Origin: Membranipora membranacea
Taxonomy: Eukaryota > Bryozoa > Gymnolaemata > Cheilostomatida > Membraniporidae
Length of the DNA: 60,000 nt
Assembly (NCBI GenBank): GCA_914767715.1
Contig: OU612073.1
Span: 1,366,001-1,426,000, forward strand
Direction: 5' to 3'
The notes under the pieces are model-generated. The model was given only the letters and a program-made list of their open reading frames with translations, was not told where the DNA came from and did not search any database. Shown here one piece after another: positions 48,360 through 59,590 of the stretch. Both the position numbers and the translations under genes were made by a program. Each line of letters begins with the position of its first letter. Positions within the stretch are counted from its first letter, which is position 1.

Positions 48360-49150
48360 GTAGCATACTGACTCTTGTGATCTGAATGGGCATGTATATC
48401 ACTGATAAACTAGGCTATCATAACCACAAATATGATGTCGTAAGGCTGATTTTGGATCATAAATGACTTTGATTTGTTCATGTCCAATTACTCCGAGTTT
48501 AGTTCAGGGTTCTGATGGTAATATTGGTCAGGGAGAATGACACAGCCCCTGTATTAGCTGATAAGCAAAAGAGGCTAAAAGTAACAGTAGAAGATAACTC
48601 TTTACTGTCAATTCCGATACAGATACCGAGATAAAGTTTCATGCTCCAGATTTTGTTTTTGCAAAAAAATTTGCTGGCTCCGTGTAGGTCACGTAACTTG
48701 TCTTGAAAAGCTAAATTGGGTCATTAAATATTTTACCTAGTATAAACAATGGTCAACAAGGGACACATTAAAAATTGTAAAGAAATTAACTAAAAGCATT
48801 TACCTGTATCACTCATCAAAAGAACAGAGTAGTTCTTGCTGACACAAGACTGTTATGTATCTTGTATGTGGTGGGCATTGTCCTTCAAAGTAAATATGCT
48901 GCCCTGACCCAGGGGCGCTCAAAATACACAAATTTTGCTATGGTTATTGCAACAAATTTTGCTATGGTTATGTAATACTGTTTTACTTTTTTGTTTCAGA
49001 CAAAGAACTCTAGTGGTTATTGGTACACACGACTTGGACACGATAACTGGACCATTCACTTATAAAGCTAAGCCTCTTAAGGATATAAAGTTCAAAACTC
49101 TCAGCAAAGATTAAGAGTACACGGCTTTTGAGCTCATGGATCTATTTTCT

Positions 49151-50268
49151 GTGAGTTTTCTCTGCTTCTGACCTAATATGCTTCATAACAAAGAAACGCG
49201 GCATATTCGATCAGTTGACTAGTAAGAAGTTTTACTTTTGTGGGTATCTTCTACTAACCTGTAGCGAGTTGAATACCATGCAAGATTATTCGTTTGTTCA
49301 GATTTAGGTTTAGAAGGCCTGTCAGAAAGTAGAGATCAATCTCAGTGTCAGGGTGTGAGTCATATAGTTATTATATACACTATGGGGCGAGTGCTCATAT
49401 CTACAACACCCCACAATAAGGAAAAAAAGGGAACCATGATTATCTCGATTATGGTTACAAAGCTGCCACATATCTTCTCCATCAGCATGTCACCATGTTT
49501 CGTAATAGCTGATAACTTGTCTTCAAGGCAGAAATCTTATTGCGTGTTGGACAGCCTGGTGGCAGGAATGCTGTTATATATTAATTAACGCTCACTATTT
49601 TCATCCATAACAGGTCCCCAGAGGGGATCATTATGTTTTTATTGGGATACCCTGGGCTGGCTGTTTGGGGCAGACAGCCAGCCTAGGCCAGATTGGGATT
49701 ATGAAGGTCTTATACAGGTTTAATGGTTGTTATTGACCAATTTTTGCCCTTATAAGGTTCAGAGGTTGTCATTAAATGTAAAACTGAAACTTGTGACTAA
49801 AGATATGACCAGGTGCAATCATTTTTGTGTGATCCTAAATTAATATGCTGCCAAATAAGTTCACACAAACGCAAAGGAATATCACATGTTTTGCCTCTCC
49901 TTCAGTCAAGAGAATGTTTATTGCAGAAAAGCAGCAATCAAATAATTGATAATGTATGATCGCCCTCATTTCATTGTTATTACAAGGGTGGTCAACTTAT
50001 GTAAATTTACTTCTCAAAATGGGCCTAAATGCCTCAAAAATTTCTCTATTCTTGAAATATTTTTTCTTCAGGAGGCAAAGAGCTCGTTTAGATTTGGATG
50101 GTTTTGTAATCATGACGACTAAACTTAATGACCTTGTGAAGTGTGACTGAGTAATCTGTTTGTTCGATGACCAGGTCGTGAAAAAGTAGCTACCTTACTA
50201 TTATATATGTTAAGTCACCAGTTACAGGCGATCTCACAAAATAATACCGGGTGTCAATAAGCAATAAA
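49151..50268. other. No gene recognised
   Basis: Downstream of the FARSB fragment, where the next synthetase exons would be expected. None was seen, and ORFs here are short and unsupported. Confidence 0.45.
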
Positions 50269-50990
50269 CATATATATATATATATATATAGATTAAAATC
50301 TGTGCTTTTAAGTGTCATCTGTGTGTATTTGGCCCCAACTAAGTGTCACTGAAAAATAAGGAGTCATTTTATATGACCCACAAAAAAATCATGACTTAAA
50401 TCCTCTTAAATAATCATGTTGGGCATCCTTAACCCAATAGTAATTAATGGTAGATGAAATAGCCTGACATGGTCGGACAACTCCAATGCAAAGACTGCCC
50501 TACACACTGATAGCCACTATATATATATATATGTATATACACACATTTGTGCAATAAAGTGTCATATATTATTTATCCCACTATTGTACCCATAAAAACC
50601 CTGGACAATGAGTTATTCATATATATATAGTGGCTATCATAGTCTAAGTGCTCAGACTCCAAGGCGCAGGGAGTTACTTGCGCAAGCTATCAAAGAGGAG
50701 TTTGATAGCTTGCGCAAGTAACTCCCTGCGCCTTGGAGTCTGAGCACTTAGACTATGGCTATCAGTGTGTAGGGCAGTCTTTGCATTGGAGTTGTCCGAC
50801 CATGTCAGGCTATTTTATCTACCATTAATTACTATTGGGTGAAGGATGCCCAACATGATTATTTAAGAGGATTTAAGACATGATTTTTTTGTGGGTCATA
50901 TAAAATGACTCCTTATTTTTCAGTGACACTTAGTTGGGGCCAAATACACACAGATGACACTTAAAGCACAGATTTTAATCTATATATATA
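50269..50990. repeat. Large palindrome: about 250-bp arms, nested perfect hairpin, (TA)n ends
   Basis: Outer arms 50269-50521 and about 50757-50990 are near-perfect inverted copies (GATTAAAATCTGTGCTTTTA with its complement; GCCTGACATGGTCGGACAAC with its complement). Between them, 50639-50756 is a perfect hairpin (CTAAGTGCTCAGACTCCAAG to AGCTATCAAA, loop of about 6 nt). (TA)n tracts cap the ends, and another interrupts the left half beside a unique 95-bp spacer. Confidence 0.88.
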
Positions 50991-51544
50991 ACTGTAAAAA
51001 ACATATCAATGCTTCCCATATATTGCTGTCAATGAACTCATTCAAATCTATTCATTTCTTGTCTTCACATGAAATCAAAACAAAAGGTAGAGAGTACTCT
51101 CTAAAATCAAAAACGATTAATAAAGCCGGTTCTAGAACCAGGATACAAGGAAGTTTTGTCATCTGCGTTATGACAAGTCATCCTGCTTTGCAAATTGTTT
51201 CGCATATCATAACAGAATTGTTTCATAACACAAAACGTTATCATTGTTTCGTTCTTTTTTACTCCTCCCAACATTTGCCGTAATTTCTTGGACACGTTAT
51301 GGAAAACATCCGTCGGCGATATTGTCTGCCAAATAAAATAATGTACTGGTATAGGTAATCAATAACAAAAAAATTATCAATGCTTCTGTTGCACAACTAT
51401 TTTTTGTGTGTTAATTATAAAAAAAACTAATAGGAATTATCGAAATATTAATCATTTTACCCTATCCTCCCAGTTAATGAACCTCAAAACATAATCAATA
51501 TAAACAAAAAATATCATCAAACTCATTGACATATGGTGATTAAT

Positions 51545-52320
51545 TTTCCACAAAACGCATGTGTATACAAAACCCAATCCAGTGCCTCACATCACTTTTT
51601 CAAAAAGTGATTTTGAAAAAAATAGAAGAAATGGCTGAATCACAGTCCTGTGATCTAACACGTATGTGTAGTAAAACCAGATGAGGGTGCGCTGTTTTAT
51701 ATTTTTTTGTCTGATTTATGCCATGAAAGCTTGAAATTAATTAAAAATGAAAAAACAGCCTACTTTACCCATATATCTCCATCATACATCAATAAAATTC
51801 TGTAAGCTTCAGAGGCTTGGGTGGCCGAGTGGCTAGTGTGCTCGAGTTCAACTCCCGGTCGAAAAAAAAGCAAAGATGTGAGTAATCCAATATTTTAATC
51901 CCGGTGAAGACAGATTTTGTTTACATATCATCTCTTTCACTACTCGGTGGTTTATACCACAATTATAACATGTTTGTTGCGCGAGAGGCTCGAGTTCAAA
52001 TCCCGGTACTGACAGATTTTGTTTTTTTACATACCATCTCTTTCGCTACTTGGTGGCTTATACCACAATTATAACATGTTTGTTGAGCTATATTCTATGG
52101 TTGTACTCACTGAAAATAATTGAGGGGGGAGTTCTGCCACCTAATAGGTCAACGATACTCAGGTTGTCTTCCTCATAGGTTGCATGGAAAGGACAGCCAT
52201 TTTAGTTTGCACTTGTAATGACATCGTCAATTGGCCATCCATCGTAAACTCAATCGACAACCTGAGTGTTTATAATCCACACCCCTGAAGTTATGTGGCA
52301 TTTATGATCCCGGCATTTCT
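51545..52320. mobile_element. Insertion specific to paralogue copy 1, with a SINE-like tandem dimer
   Basis: The two duplicated blocks (about 51010-54000 and 57725-59700) align up to GGTGATTAATTTT and again from ATTTGATTGA, but copy 1 has about 780 extra bp between. Inside it (51808-52090) two B-box-like motifs, GAGTTCAACTCCCGG and GAGTTCAAATCCCGG, and a tRNA-like TGGCCGAGTGGCTAG occur, with a unit of about 105 bp (TTATACCACAATTATAACAT) repeated twice. Confidence 0.6.
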
Positions 52321-52470
52321 AGTAATATTTGATTGATCGATGATATTAAATGACCTCGTTTTTTTGTCTGTAAATAGCCTAACATATCCTTTTGTGACAT
52401 TGATTGATGTTATCATAATAATTAATAGTGACATCCAATGATCATTATTTATTTGTTCATTATCATATGA

Positions 52471-52633
52471 ATCATCACACTGGCTGTAGTTACGAGAATT
52501 CGGACAGTTTTTTGCACATGTTTAGTAAATGATATCATCTGCCAAACAAAATAGCGTATATATCATCAACTGAACATGGGCAAAAAAGTGTCCAAATTCT
52601 CATTGCTACAGTTTGTGTAGTCATTGTGATGAG
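52471..52633. repeat. Inverted repeat in the promoter, copy 1
   Basis: Arms of about 55 bp, including GAGAATTCGGACAGTTTTTT and its complement ending TCTCATTGCTACAG. It ends 22 bp before the TATA box and has a counterpart at 58372-58523. Confidence 0.75.
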
Positions 52634-52655
52634 AAAAGGCTACAGTCATGTAGTG

Positions 52656-52664
52656 TATAAAATA
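52656..52664 (+). promoter_or_regulatory. TATA box of the Cys-rich gene, copy 1
   Basis: TATAAAATA about 100 bp upstream of the ATG at 52758; conserved at the same place in copy 2. Confidence 0.7.
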
Positions 52665-52757
52665 GAGGAGCAATCAGCTGACTGAATCACAACCCTTGGT
52701 CAAGCCGAATAACAGCAGGGCTGTCTTTTCGTCTATAAAGAACACTAACTCAAAAAT

Positions 52758-53747
52758 ATGAGAGTAATTACGTAAGTACAGACAACTAAAATACCTTCAA
52801 ATTATTGTGCATCTGAATTATGTGTGTGTGCTGTCGTCATTTATATAACTGAGGGTTAGTTTTTTGACACTTAATATCGGTATAAAGTAGTCAGGATGTG
52901 TGTGCAAAATGTTATTTTCTAGTGACACTCAATGCCACATCCAGATCTCCAGAACTCCTTCATTGTTACTCGTTACTTGTTATGGACATGATCATACAAA
53001 ACTTATAAAAGTTTTTGAAACTTTTTTTCAGGATTAGCATAATGAAGGTGGGAGTCATCCTCTTCACTGCATCACTCTGTCTATCTCAGAAAGCATGCCC
53101 TGCAAATTTTCCCGACGGTGAGTACTCATTTCACAACATTGAAAAATTGGTTTTTGATTTGAGAGAAAATCTTATGGTGCTACAAAGAAGCCAATCTTCT
53201 TTTACATTGTGCAGGGTTTGTTTCAGGCTTGTCTAATTAAGAATTGGGAACACAATTTAAAAATGAAGAGAACAATTACAGAAATCCATCAAGATAGATT
53301 GATATACATACATACAATACTTTCGAATCTGAAGTATGGTTATGGTGAACCAATGGGAAATGAAATTATTACATGTTCAAACCATCAAATATTTGACTTC
53401 TAAACAAGTCTTTTACTGTCACCTCTTCTTATGGAAATCTTACCTAACTCTTACCTTATTTTCATACATTACTTCGGTATGTTTTGACAGGTTACGACCC
53501 TCAGTGTGGAGGTGATTGGGACCTCAGGCCCAGCACTAATCTACCATCCAACCCTGAATACTGTTTCTGTATGAGCAGCGACCCAAGGGTAGACACCTAC
53601 TGCTGTCCTCCGATTTGCCAAGGCCTGTTCAGGTTCTATATGAATGCACAACCTTTCTCCGTATGTGATTCTTTAGTTGGAGGAGGTTATTGCTGCAGAA
53701 GAAACATCATAATACCCACAGAGATGCCCTTGACAAGAAAACCTTGA
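52758..53747 (+). CDS. Small secreted 10-cysteine protein, copy 1 (118 aa)
   Basis: Exons 52758-52771 (ATG plus 11 nt, donor GTAAGT), 53032-53117 and 53491-53747; phases 2 and 1 agree. The start at 52758 is preferred to the ATG at 53042 because both paralogues keep the tiny first exon behind a TATA box; either start gives a signal peptide (core VGVILFTASLCLS). The mature part has ten cysteines in the pattern C..C..CxC..CC..C..C..CC, with motifs YCFCMSSDPRVDTYCCPPIC and GGGYCC, compatible with five disulfides. No family recognised. An extracellular effector, antimicrobial or structural role is possible, but nothing in the sequence shows which. A paralogue lies 5.9 kb downstream in the same orientation. 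Confidence 0.82.
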
Positions 53748-55559
53748 ATATTGCTGCATATAGAAAATTTTGACTGTGACGCAACATTGATGACTTATGC
53801 ATAAATTTGAACAACATTATTAATATTTATTGATATTCCTAAACTATTGCTATTTCACCAAAATAAAGTTCAGCTTCCTGCAAAACAAATATATGTATAT
53901 CGTCTAATAATGTCGCCTATAGGTGAATATTTAGCGTGTCCCACAAAAATGTATGCTTATCCATCAAGACGAAGAAAATTTGTAAAAAATTATTTAGTAT
54001 TATATTATTATAGTATCATGAAACAAGAAAAAATATGACAGATTTAATATAAAAAAATCATAAATATCCCGATTGGTTGAAAAGCACAGTTAAGATTTAC
54101 AGTATTTGCCCAAAGATTGACATCGCCCGGTCTGTTGAAAGTTTGATTAGTTGTTCTAATTAAGTTCTTTTGATTTTTCCTTCTGGCGGTGGTAAGGAGG
54201 ATAAAGATTGTAAAAGATGTCAAAAGTGAACGGAATTTTTAAGTAACAACACTTCTTCGTAGGAGTACTGCCGCCTAGGGCACACTTCTTCTGGGTCGGT
54301 GACTCTCACCAGCCTGTAAACTTAATTCAGAAAGAACAGTACACTAGCAAGCTGCATACAACTGACTGGAGATGTGAAAGCTTTCATCCAACAGCCAATG
54401 AATATAACATATAATATAAGTAAGTTGAAGGATTGTCTTTTCTTGCACAAAAAGAAGACAACTAATAATTATCCCTCTAAAAAGTCAATTTTTTTGAGAA
54501 AAAGGATGCATGTATTAGGTGAATGTCATGTGTTGCCCCTTGTGTCTCCTTATAAACTGATTGTGTTACATATCACTATGTGCTATTTCATATTATGACT
54601 TTGTGACCCCTGGTTAAGCTCATAGACACAGTGTATGCGCTCGAACTCAATAATGAACGCCGAGACGGAACACAACATAGAGCTCAAATAAGTGACAAAA
54701 ATATGGATGGCGCAATGAATTTGAATTATGTAATAGCCATGGAGTGATAATTGATTTGCCTGCCACAGCCCAGGTTCATTGTTGATAACTCGAGATCGGA
54801 TTTTGAGTGAGCTTTAGATTTGGTCGCTTGTGACTTGTGATCAATTGATGTAATTTGTAGATTAATGTAAAACAGGCTGCTTAATCTATTGATATTTACA
54901 AAATCACAGTCTGATCAAAACTGATCAACCAATAGAAAACCTGGACTGTGGACCGCGAATCAATGATACCACGCTACAGGCATTCCTGTCAGAAACATGC
55001 AGCACCTATCCATGTAAAGACGTTAGTAACCATGTACATCAACTATATGAAATGATTCCGCAGAGACAGTTAACTAGAGGTAAACACTTTAGTAGAACTA
55101 ATGAAACCCAGGTGAAAAAAATGCTGCACTGAAGCACTATCAAAGACTGTCTTTTATAAATATAGTGTATGATTATGCATATCAAATACTTCATTTTAGA
55201 ATTGATGATATTTTTAATTTTTTCTCTTTTTTCTGATACATTCTTAAATAATGTGTATTGTCTTCTCAATGCATGTTTTGAACGGTTATCAATAATAAAG
55301 TTCATATCATCATCATCATGATACTAAATACTGCCTTAGTTGCTTCAAAGAATTGTCATAACAGACTGTCTATTTCCATTGATTTTTACTTCTTAGTTAC
55401 GTTTATTTATCATTGATAATATGAGGGCATAGCCAACTAAAAATACCGTCATTCCTATATGCGATCATCTTATTTGAAAAAAAAACATAAATCAAAAGAA
55501 AAATCCTTTAAAAATCATCATAATTTGTTTGGCCTTTCAATTAAATTGTTTAAGGCAAT
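53748..55559. other. Spacer with the 3' region of copy 1 and a diverged fold-back
   Basis: A conserved block at 53912-53950 (TCGCCTATAGGTGA, TGTCCCACA) is also found at 59668-59705 downstream of copy 2, as expected for duplicated 3' flank. About 54770-54990 is a diverged relative of the 40147-40612 fold-back. No gene seen. Confidence 0.5.
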
Positions 55560-56708
55560 TTACCCAACGACATCATTACGTCTCATGTCATCAGCTACAT
55601 CCGAATCAGAAACAGGGTAGACAACAATATGGATCTCTGGGTGGTGGCTAGTCCCCATACTCCCTCTTATACAGATCGTGCTGTCACATTTTGTTACATC
55701 ACGGGTATGATAATAATATTCATCTCTCACAAAATAACTTTTGTTTTCATAATACATATCATTGAAAGTGTTGCCATTATGGGTACCATCAGCTGCAACC
55801 CCTACAGCAAGCCAGTTTGAATGATGATTAAAATTAAAAGGGGCTGACCACATCACGAGAACTTCTCTACCATTGACATCCCATGATACGGTACCGTAAG
55901 AACCAGTTGCTGTGTGGTAAGTTTTACGCATGACCATCATTTCTTTGGTGCCTGGTTGAACATGTCGTGCTTGGGTCTCAACAACACCGCCGTGGATGTG
56001 AGTGATTGGAGAGGTGAGAGGCCATTTGGCAACATTGATTATTTCCAATTCAACGACTACCGCTGTGGCGGCATTTCTTGATGAATCTGCTGCACCAATA
56101 GCTACAGAGGCGCCAGAGACTGCTAGACCAACAGCAGTAGCGATTGCTGTGAAGATGGCCCTCTTTTGTCTGGGTAGAGCTGGCAATTCTAAAAGCAACA
56201 ATCAAAAACATATTAATACATGAATACATAATATGAATATATATTACTACATACTTTCATGAATTTAGTATTATTATAAATCCTTCTATATAATGGAAAA
56301 ACAGTATGAAGAACCAAGTATTTATTTGTGCAGGAATTTTTAAGGCCATGATGCAGTTGTTTCAGAATCTTTGATCAAGTAATATCGAGAATAAAAACAC
56401 TTGTTGCACTGCATTAAAAATATTGTTTTTTCAAGAATTTGGAGACATCATATCCCTCAATCGCTTTACCTTTGCTCAATATATATATCTTGATCGAAAT
56501 TATATTATTGTGGTCATTTATCTCTTAATAATGTTCGTATGGCAAATATATGCATTTAAAACGATCTAAAATAAATTAAACTAGATTACATACCCGATTC
56601 ACTTAATCTGACGGATGTCTCATTCAGCGGTTTGAATAGACGAGTCTCTTGGGAGTTGATGACAATGATGCAAGTCACCAATGTAGTAAGACACAGAAGA
56701 GATTTCAT
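55560..56708 (-). CDS. Actinoporin-like pore-forming protein precursor (247 aa)
   Basis: Two exons, 56708-56594 (115 nt, phase 1) and 56188-55560. Residues 1-19 are a signal peptide (MKSLLCLTTLVTCIIVI); a propeptide follows and ends in RQKR, after which a mature protein of about 199 residues begins with a hydrophobic/amphipathic stretch, as in actinoporins where the N-terminal helix inserts into membrane. The hallmark core is present: a strand with VMWSAPF, the SNW motif, and an aromatic cluster with MYY and YYYH that corresponds to the phosphocholine/sphingomyelin-binding surface of the family. Unlike textbook sea-anemone members it has a Cys pair (KCDSTIC) and an acidic C-terminal extension. 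Likely secreted for defence or predation, inferred. A TATA-like box is at 56812-56805. It lies between two Cys-rich paralogues on the other strand. Confidence 0.85.
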
Positions 56709-56804
56709 TGCGACTCAATTAACAATTTGCTCACAGAAAGGAGTAAAGGCAGATTTCCTTGGATAAACCTTGGTCTTCTGTAGATTGTGCGGTATTACAA
56801 ATTG

Positions 56805-56812
56805 CTTAAATA
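56805..56812 (-). promoter_or_regulatory. TATA-like box of the actinoporin-like gene
   Basis: TATTTAAG on the minus strand, about 100 bp upstream of the ATG at 56708, the same spacing as the TATA boxes of the Cys-rich genes to their ATGs. Confidence 0.45.
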
Positions 56813-56819
56813 GTCTTGT

Positions 56820-57720
56820 GCAAAGAGCTGTTTGATACGTTGCAGCAGATAAGACAGTGCAAATGTTTCCAGGACCTAAATTTACCTTTGAGTTTAATGA
56901 AGATAAGCTTGATGTTCAAACTGGTATGTGAACATGTGATGGCGCAGATGTCCCGAGACAATATCAACAACATACTTCCTCAAGAAAATGTTGCAAGGGA
57001 AAGTCAAACGAAGGGATAGCATCGCCTCAAGGACTTACGAAAGATAAGAATTAAAACATTTAAATATTCAAGCCTATTCAACTAATTGTTATTTGATGTT
57101 TTTAGAATTTGAAACTATTTGAAACTTTTGTGTATTTTGATTTTGACAAACCAAGTTGAATTCATTTCATGATTATGCCTCATCGGTACTGTGACATGTG
57201 AGATACCGAATCAAACGGTCAAAAGAATGTTACAAAATGTTAAAGTTATAAAATAAACAAATTGAAAATATTGGATCTTATGACATCAGTTTGACTGTAT
57301 GAATTAAGATCTTCATCGATAGTACATTTACTTCCTCCCATTCACAGTGCCTATATCCAGAAAAGTACTCAGGACATAGGTTGACCTTGGTGAATCGAGA
57401 TAAGGTTCTTTTCCAGACAAAGTAATCTTGTTCAAACTGGTACTAAAACATGTGAATACACAGCTGACTTTGATAAAATATACAACAACATATTTATAGC
57501 TATAATTAGTTAATCACACATTACTCCACAAATCCCGCTGCACCAGTCTAAATACTGCAGACATTATAATTTCCATCGAAGTGCCCCCTCTGTAAATCCT
57601 TACCTGTGGTTATTACATTCTCTATCTATATGGTCACCTCCTAGCACTGATAAATTTCATTCATATATATATATATATATGTTTTTATTTTTTTATTTAT
57701 CAAACAGGATTGATTGATGA
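56820..57720. other. Spacer upstream of the actinoporin-like gene; no gene seen
   Basis: AT-rich, with only short unsupported ORFs and a (TA)n tract at about 57661-57681 next to the start of duplicated block 2. Confidence 0.45.
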
Positions 57721-58371
57721 ATTAAAAAATTCCCATATATTTCTGTCAATGAACTCATTCAATTCCATTCATTTCTTGTCTTCACATGAAATCATGGGGA
57801 GAGGCGGGGAGATTCTCAAACAACACAAACGAGTACTAAGGCCAGCTTTAGTATCAGGATACAAGGAAATTTTGGCATCTACTTTATGACAAGTCATCCT
57901 GCTTTGCTAATTGTTTCGCACATCAAAACATAATTGTTTCATAACACAAACTGTTATCATTATTTCTCTTTTTTTTCTCCTCACAACTTTTGCTGTTATT
58001 TATTTGGCACATTACAAAAAACATCCGTCCAGGATGATTTGTTCTGCCAAATAAAATAATGTATATATAATCAATAACAAAAAAACTATTAATGCTTCTG
58101 TTGCACAGCTATGTTTTGTGTGTTAATTATAAAAAAACTAGATATTATCGAAATTTTTAATCATTTTACCCCATCCTCCGAGTTAATGAACCTCAAAACA
58201 TAATCAATATAAACAAAAAATATCATCAAAGTCATTGACAGAAGGTGATTAATTTTAATGTTTGATTGACAAATAGTATTAAATGATCTGGGTTTTTTGA
58301 CTGTAAATAGCCTAACATATCCCGCTCTCATCATTTATTTATTCATTCATTATCATAATGACTCATCGCAA

Positions 58372-58523
58372 TGTCCAGGCAAACTGTAGTAAGGAGAATT
58401 TGGACAGTTTTTTGTAAATGATATCGTCTGCCAAACAAAATAGCGTATATGCCATCAGCTAAACATGGGCAAAAAACTGTCCGAATTCTCGTTACTACCA
58501 GTTTGCGTAGTCATTGTGATGAG
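58372..58523. repeat. Inverted repeat in the promoter, copy 2
   Basis: CTCATCGCAATG, GGAGAATTTGGACAGTTTTT and complements ending CATTGTGATGAG. It ends 22 bp before the TATA box, as in copy 1. Confidence 0.78.
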
Positions 58524-58545
58524 AAAAGGATGCAGTCATGTAGTG

Positions 58546-58554
58546 TATAAAATA
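58546..58554 (+). promoter_or_regulatory. TATA box of the Cys-rich gene, copy 2
   Basis: TATAAAATA in the same context as copy 1, about 95 bp before the ATG at 58648. Confidence 0.7.
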
Positions 58555-58647
58555 AAGGAGCAATCAGCTGACTGAATCACAAACATTGGTCAAGCTGAAT
58601 AACAGCAGGGCTATCTTTTCGTCTATAAAAAACACTAACTCAAAAAT

Positions 58648-59474
58648 ATGAGAGTAATTACGTAAGTACTAACAACAAAACTACCTTCAAAATATTGTGC
58701 ATCTGAATTGTGTGCTGTCGTCATTTATATAACTGAGGGCTAGTTTTTTAACACTTAATATTGGTATAAAGTAGTCAGGATGTGTGTGCAAAATGTTATT
58801 TTCTATTGACACTCAATGCCACATCCAGATCTCCAGATCTCCTTCATGTTACTTGTTATGGACATGATCATACAAAACTTTTTTCCAGGATCAGCATAAT
58901 GAAGGTGGGAGTCATCCTTTTCACTGCATCACTCTGTCTATCTCAGAAAAAATGCCCTGCAAATTTTCCCGACGGTGAGTACTCATTTCACAACATTGAA
59001 ACAATAGTTTTTGATTAATTTAAAAATGAAGAGAACAATTACAGAAATCCATCAAGATAGATTGATATACATACCAATGGGAAATGAAATTATTACATAT
59101 ATCTGCATCTTTTCAAAACCATCAAATATTTTATGATTCCTAAACGAATCCCTTACTACCACCTCTTTATATGGAAATCTTATTCCCATCTTACCTTGTT
59201 TTCACACATTACTTTGGTATGTTTGACAGGTTACACCCCTCAGTGTGGACGTGATTGGGACCTCAGGCCCGGTAGTAATCTACCATCCAACCCTGAATAC
59301 TGTTTCTGTATGAGCAGCGACCCAAGGGTAGACACCTACTGCTGTCCTCCGATTTGCCAAGGCCTGTACAGGTTCTATATGAATGCACAACCTCTCACCA
59401 TATGTGAATCTTTAGATGGAGGAGGTTACTGCTGCCAGAGAGGCATCATAATACCAATAGAGGCCCTTGACTAG
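58648..59474 (+). CDS. Small secreted 10-cysteine protein, copy 2 (114 aa)
   Basis: Exons 58648-58661, 58889-58974 and 59230-59474; phases match copy 1 exactly. Same signal peptide core and the same ten cysteines; differences include K for A before the first cysteine, QCGRDWDLRPGSNLP for QCGGDWDLRPSTNLP, and a shorter C-terminus ending IEALD. The stretch around YCFCMSSDPRVDTYCCPPIC is identical to copy 1, showing recent duplication, selection or gene conversion. Function unknown. Confidence 0.82.
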
Positions 59475-59547
59475 AAAACCCTAATATTGATATAGATAGA
59501 GAACTTCGACTGTGACGCCGATATTGATGACTTATGCATAAATTTGG

Positions 59548-59590
59548 ACTTTATTATTATTTTTATTATTATTATTATCATTATTTATTC
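59548..59590. repeat. (ATT)n microsatellite
   Basis: Imperfect ATT/TTATT tract downstream of Cys-rich copy 2. Confidence 0.8.

Larger units (their letters stand above)
47432..49150 (+). pseudogene. FARSB: Phenylalanyl-tRNA synthetase beta fragment (two exons), disabled
   Basis: Exon 47432-47547 reads [18 protein letters not shown], then [17 protein letters not shown] and ends in phase 2 (AG|GT). Exon 49000-49150 completes the codon and reads [20 protein letters not shown], then [12 protein letters not shown], a segment that is highly conserved in the cytosolic PheRS beta subunit (part of the B3/B4 region; the alpha2beta2 enzyme charges tRNA-Phe). In frame follows TAA at 49112-49114, then EYTAFELMDLFS and donor GTGAGT, so the stop replaces a residue (usually Lys) and similarity continues past it. 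No other FARSB exon was found on either side. Retained intron structure argues for a duplicated genomic fragment. The intron contains two nested transposons (47877-48359). Confidence 0.82.

Noticed and set aside
36494-49114. Alternative genetic code or recoding, from TGA in NIP7 and TAA in FARSB
   Set aside because: The stops differ in codon and replaced residue, one fragment also has a frameshift, and other genes in the window use normal stops; decay is simpler.
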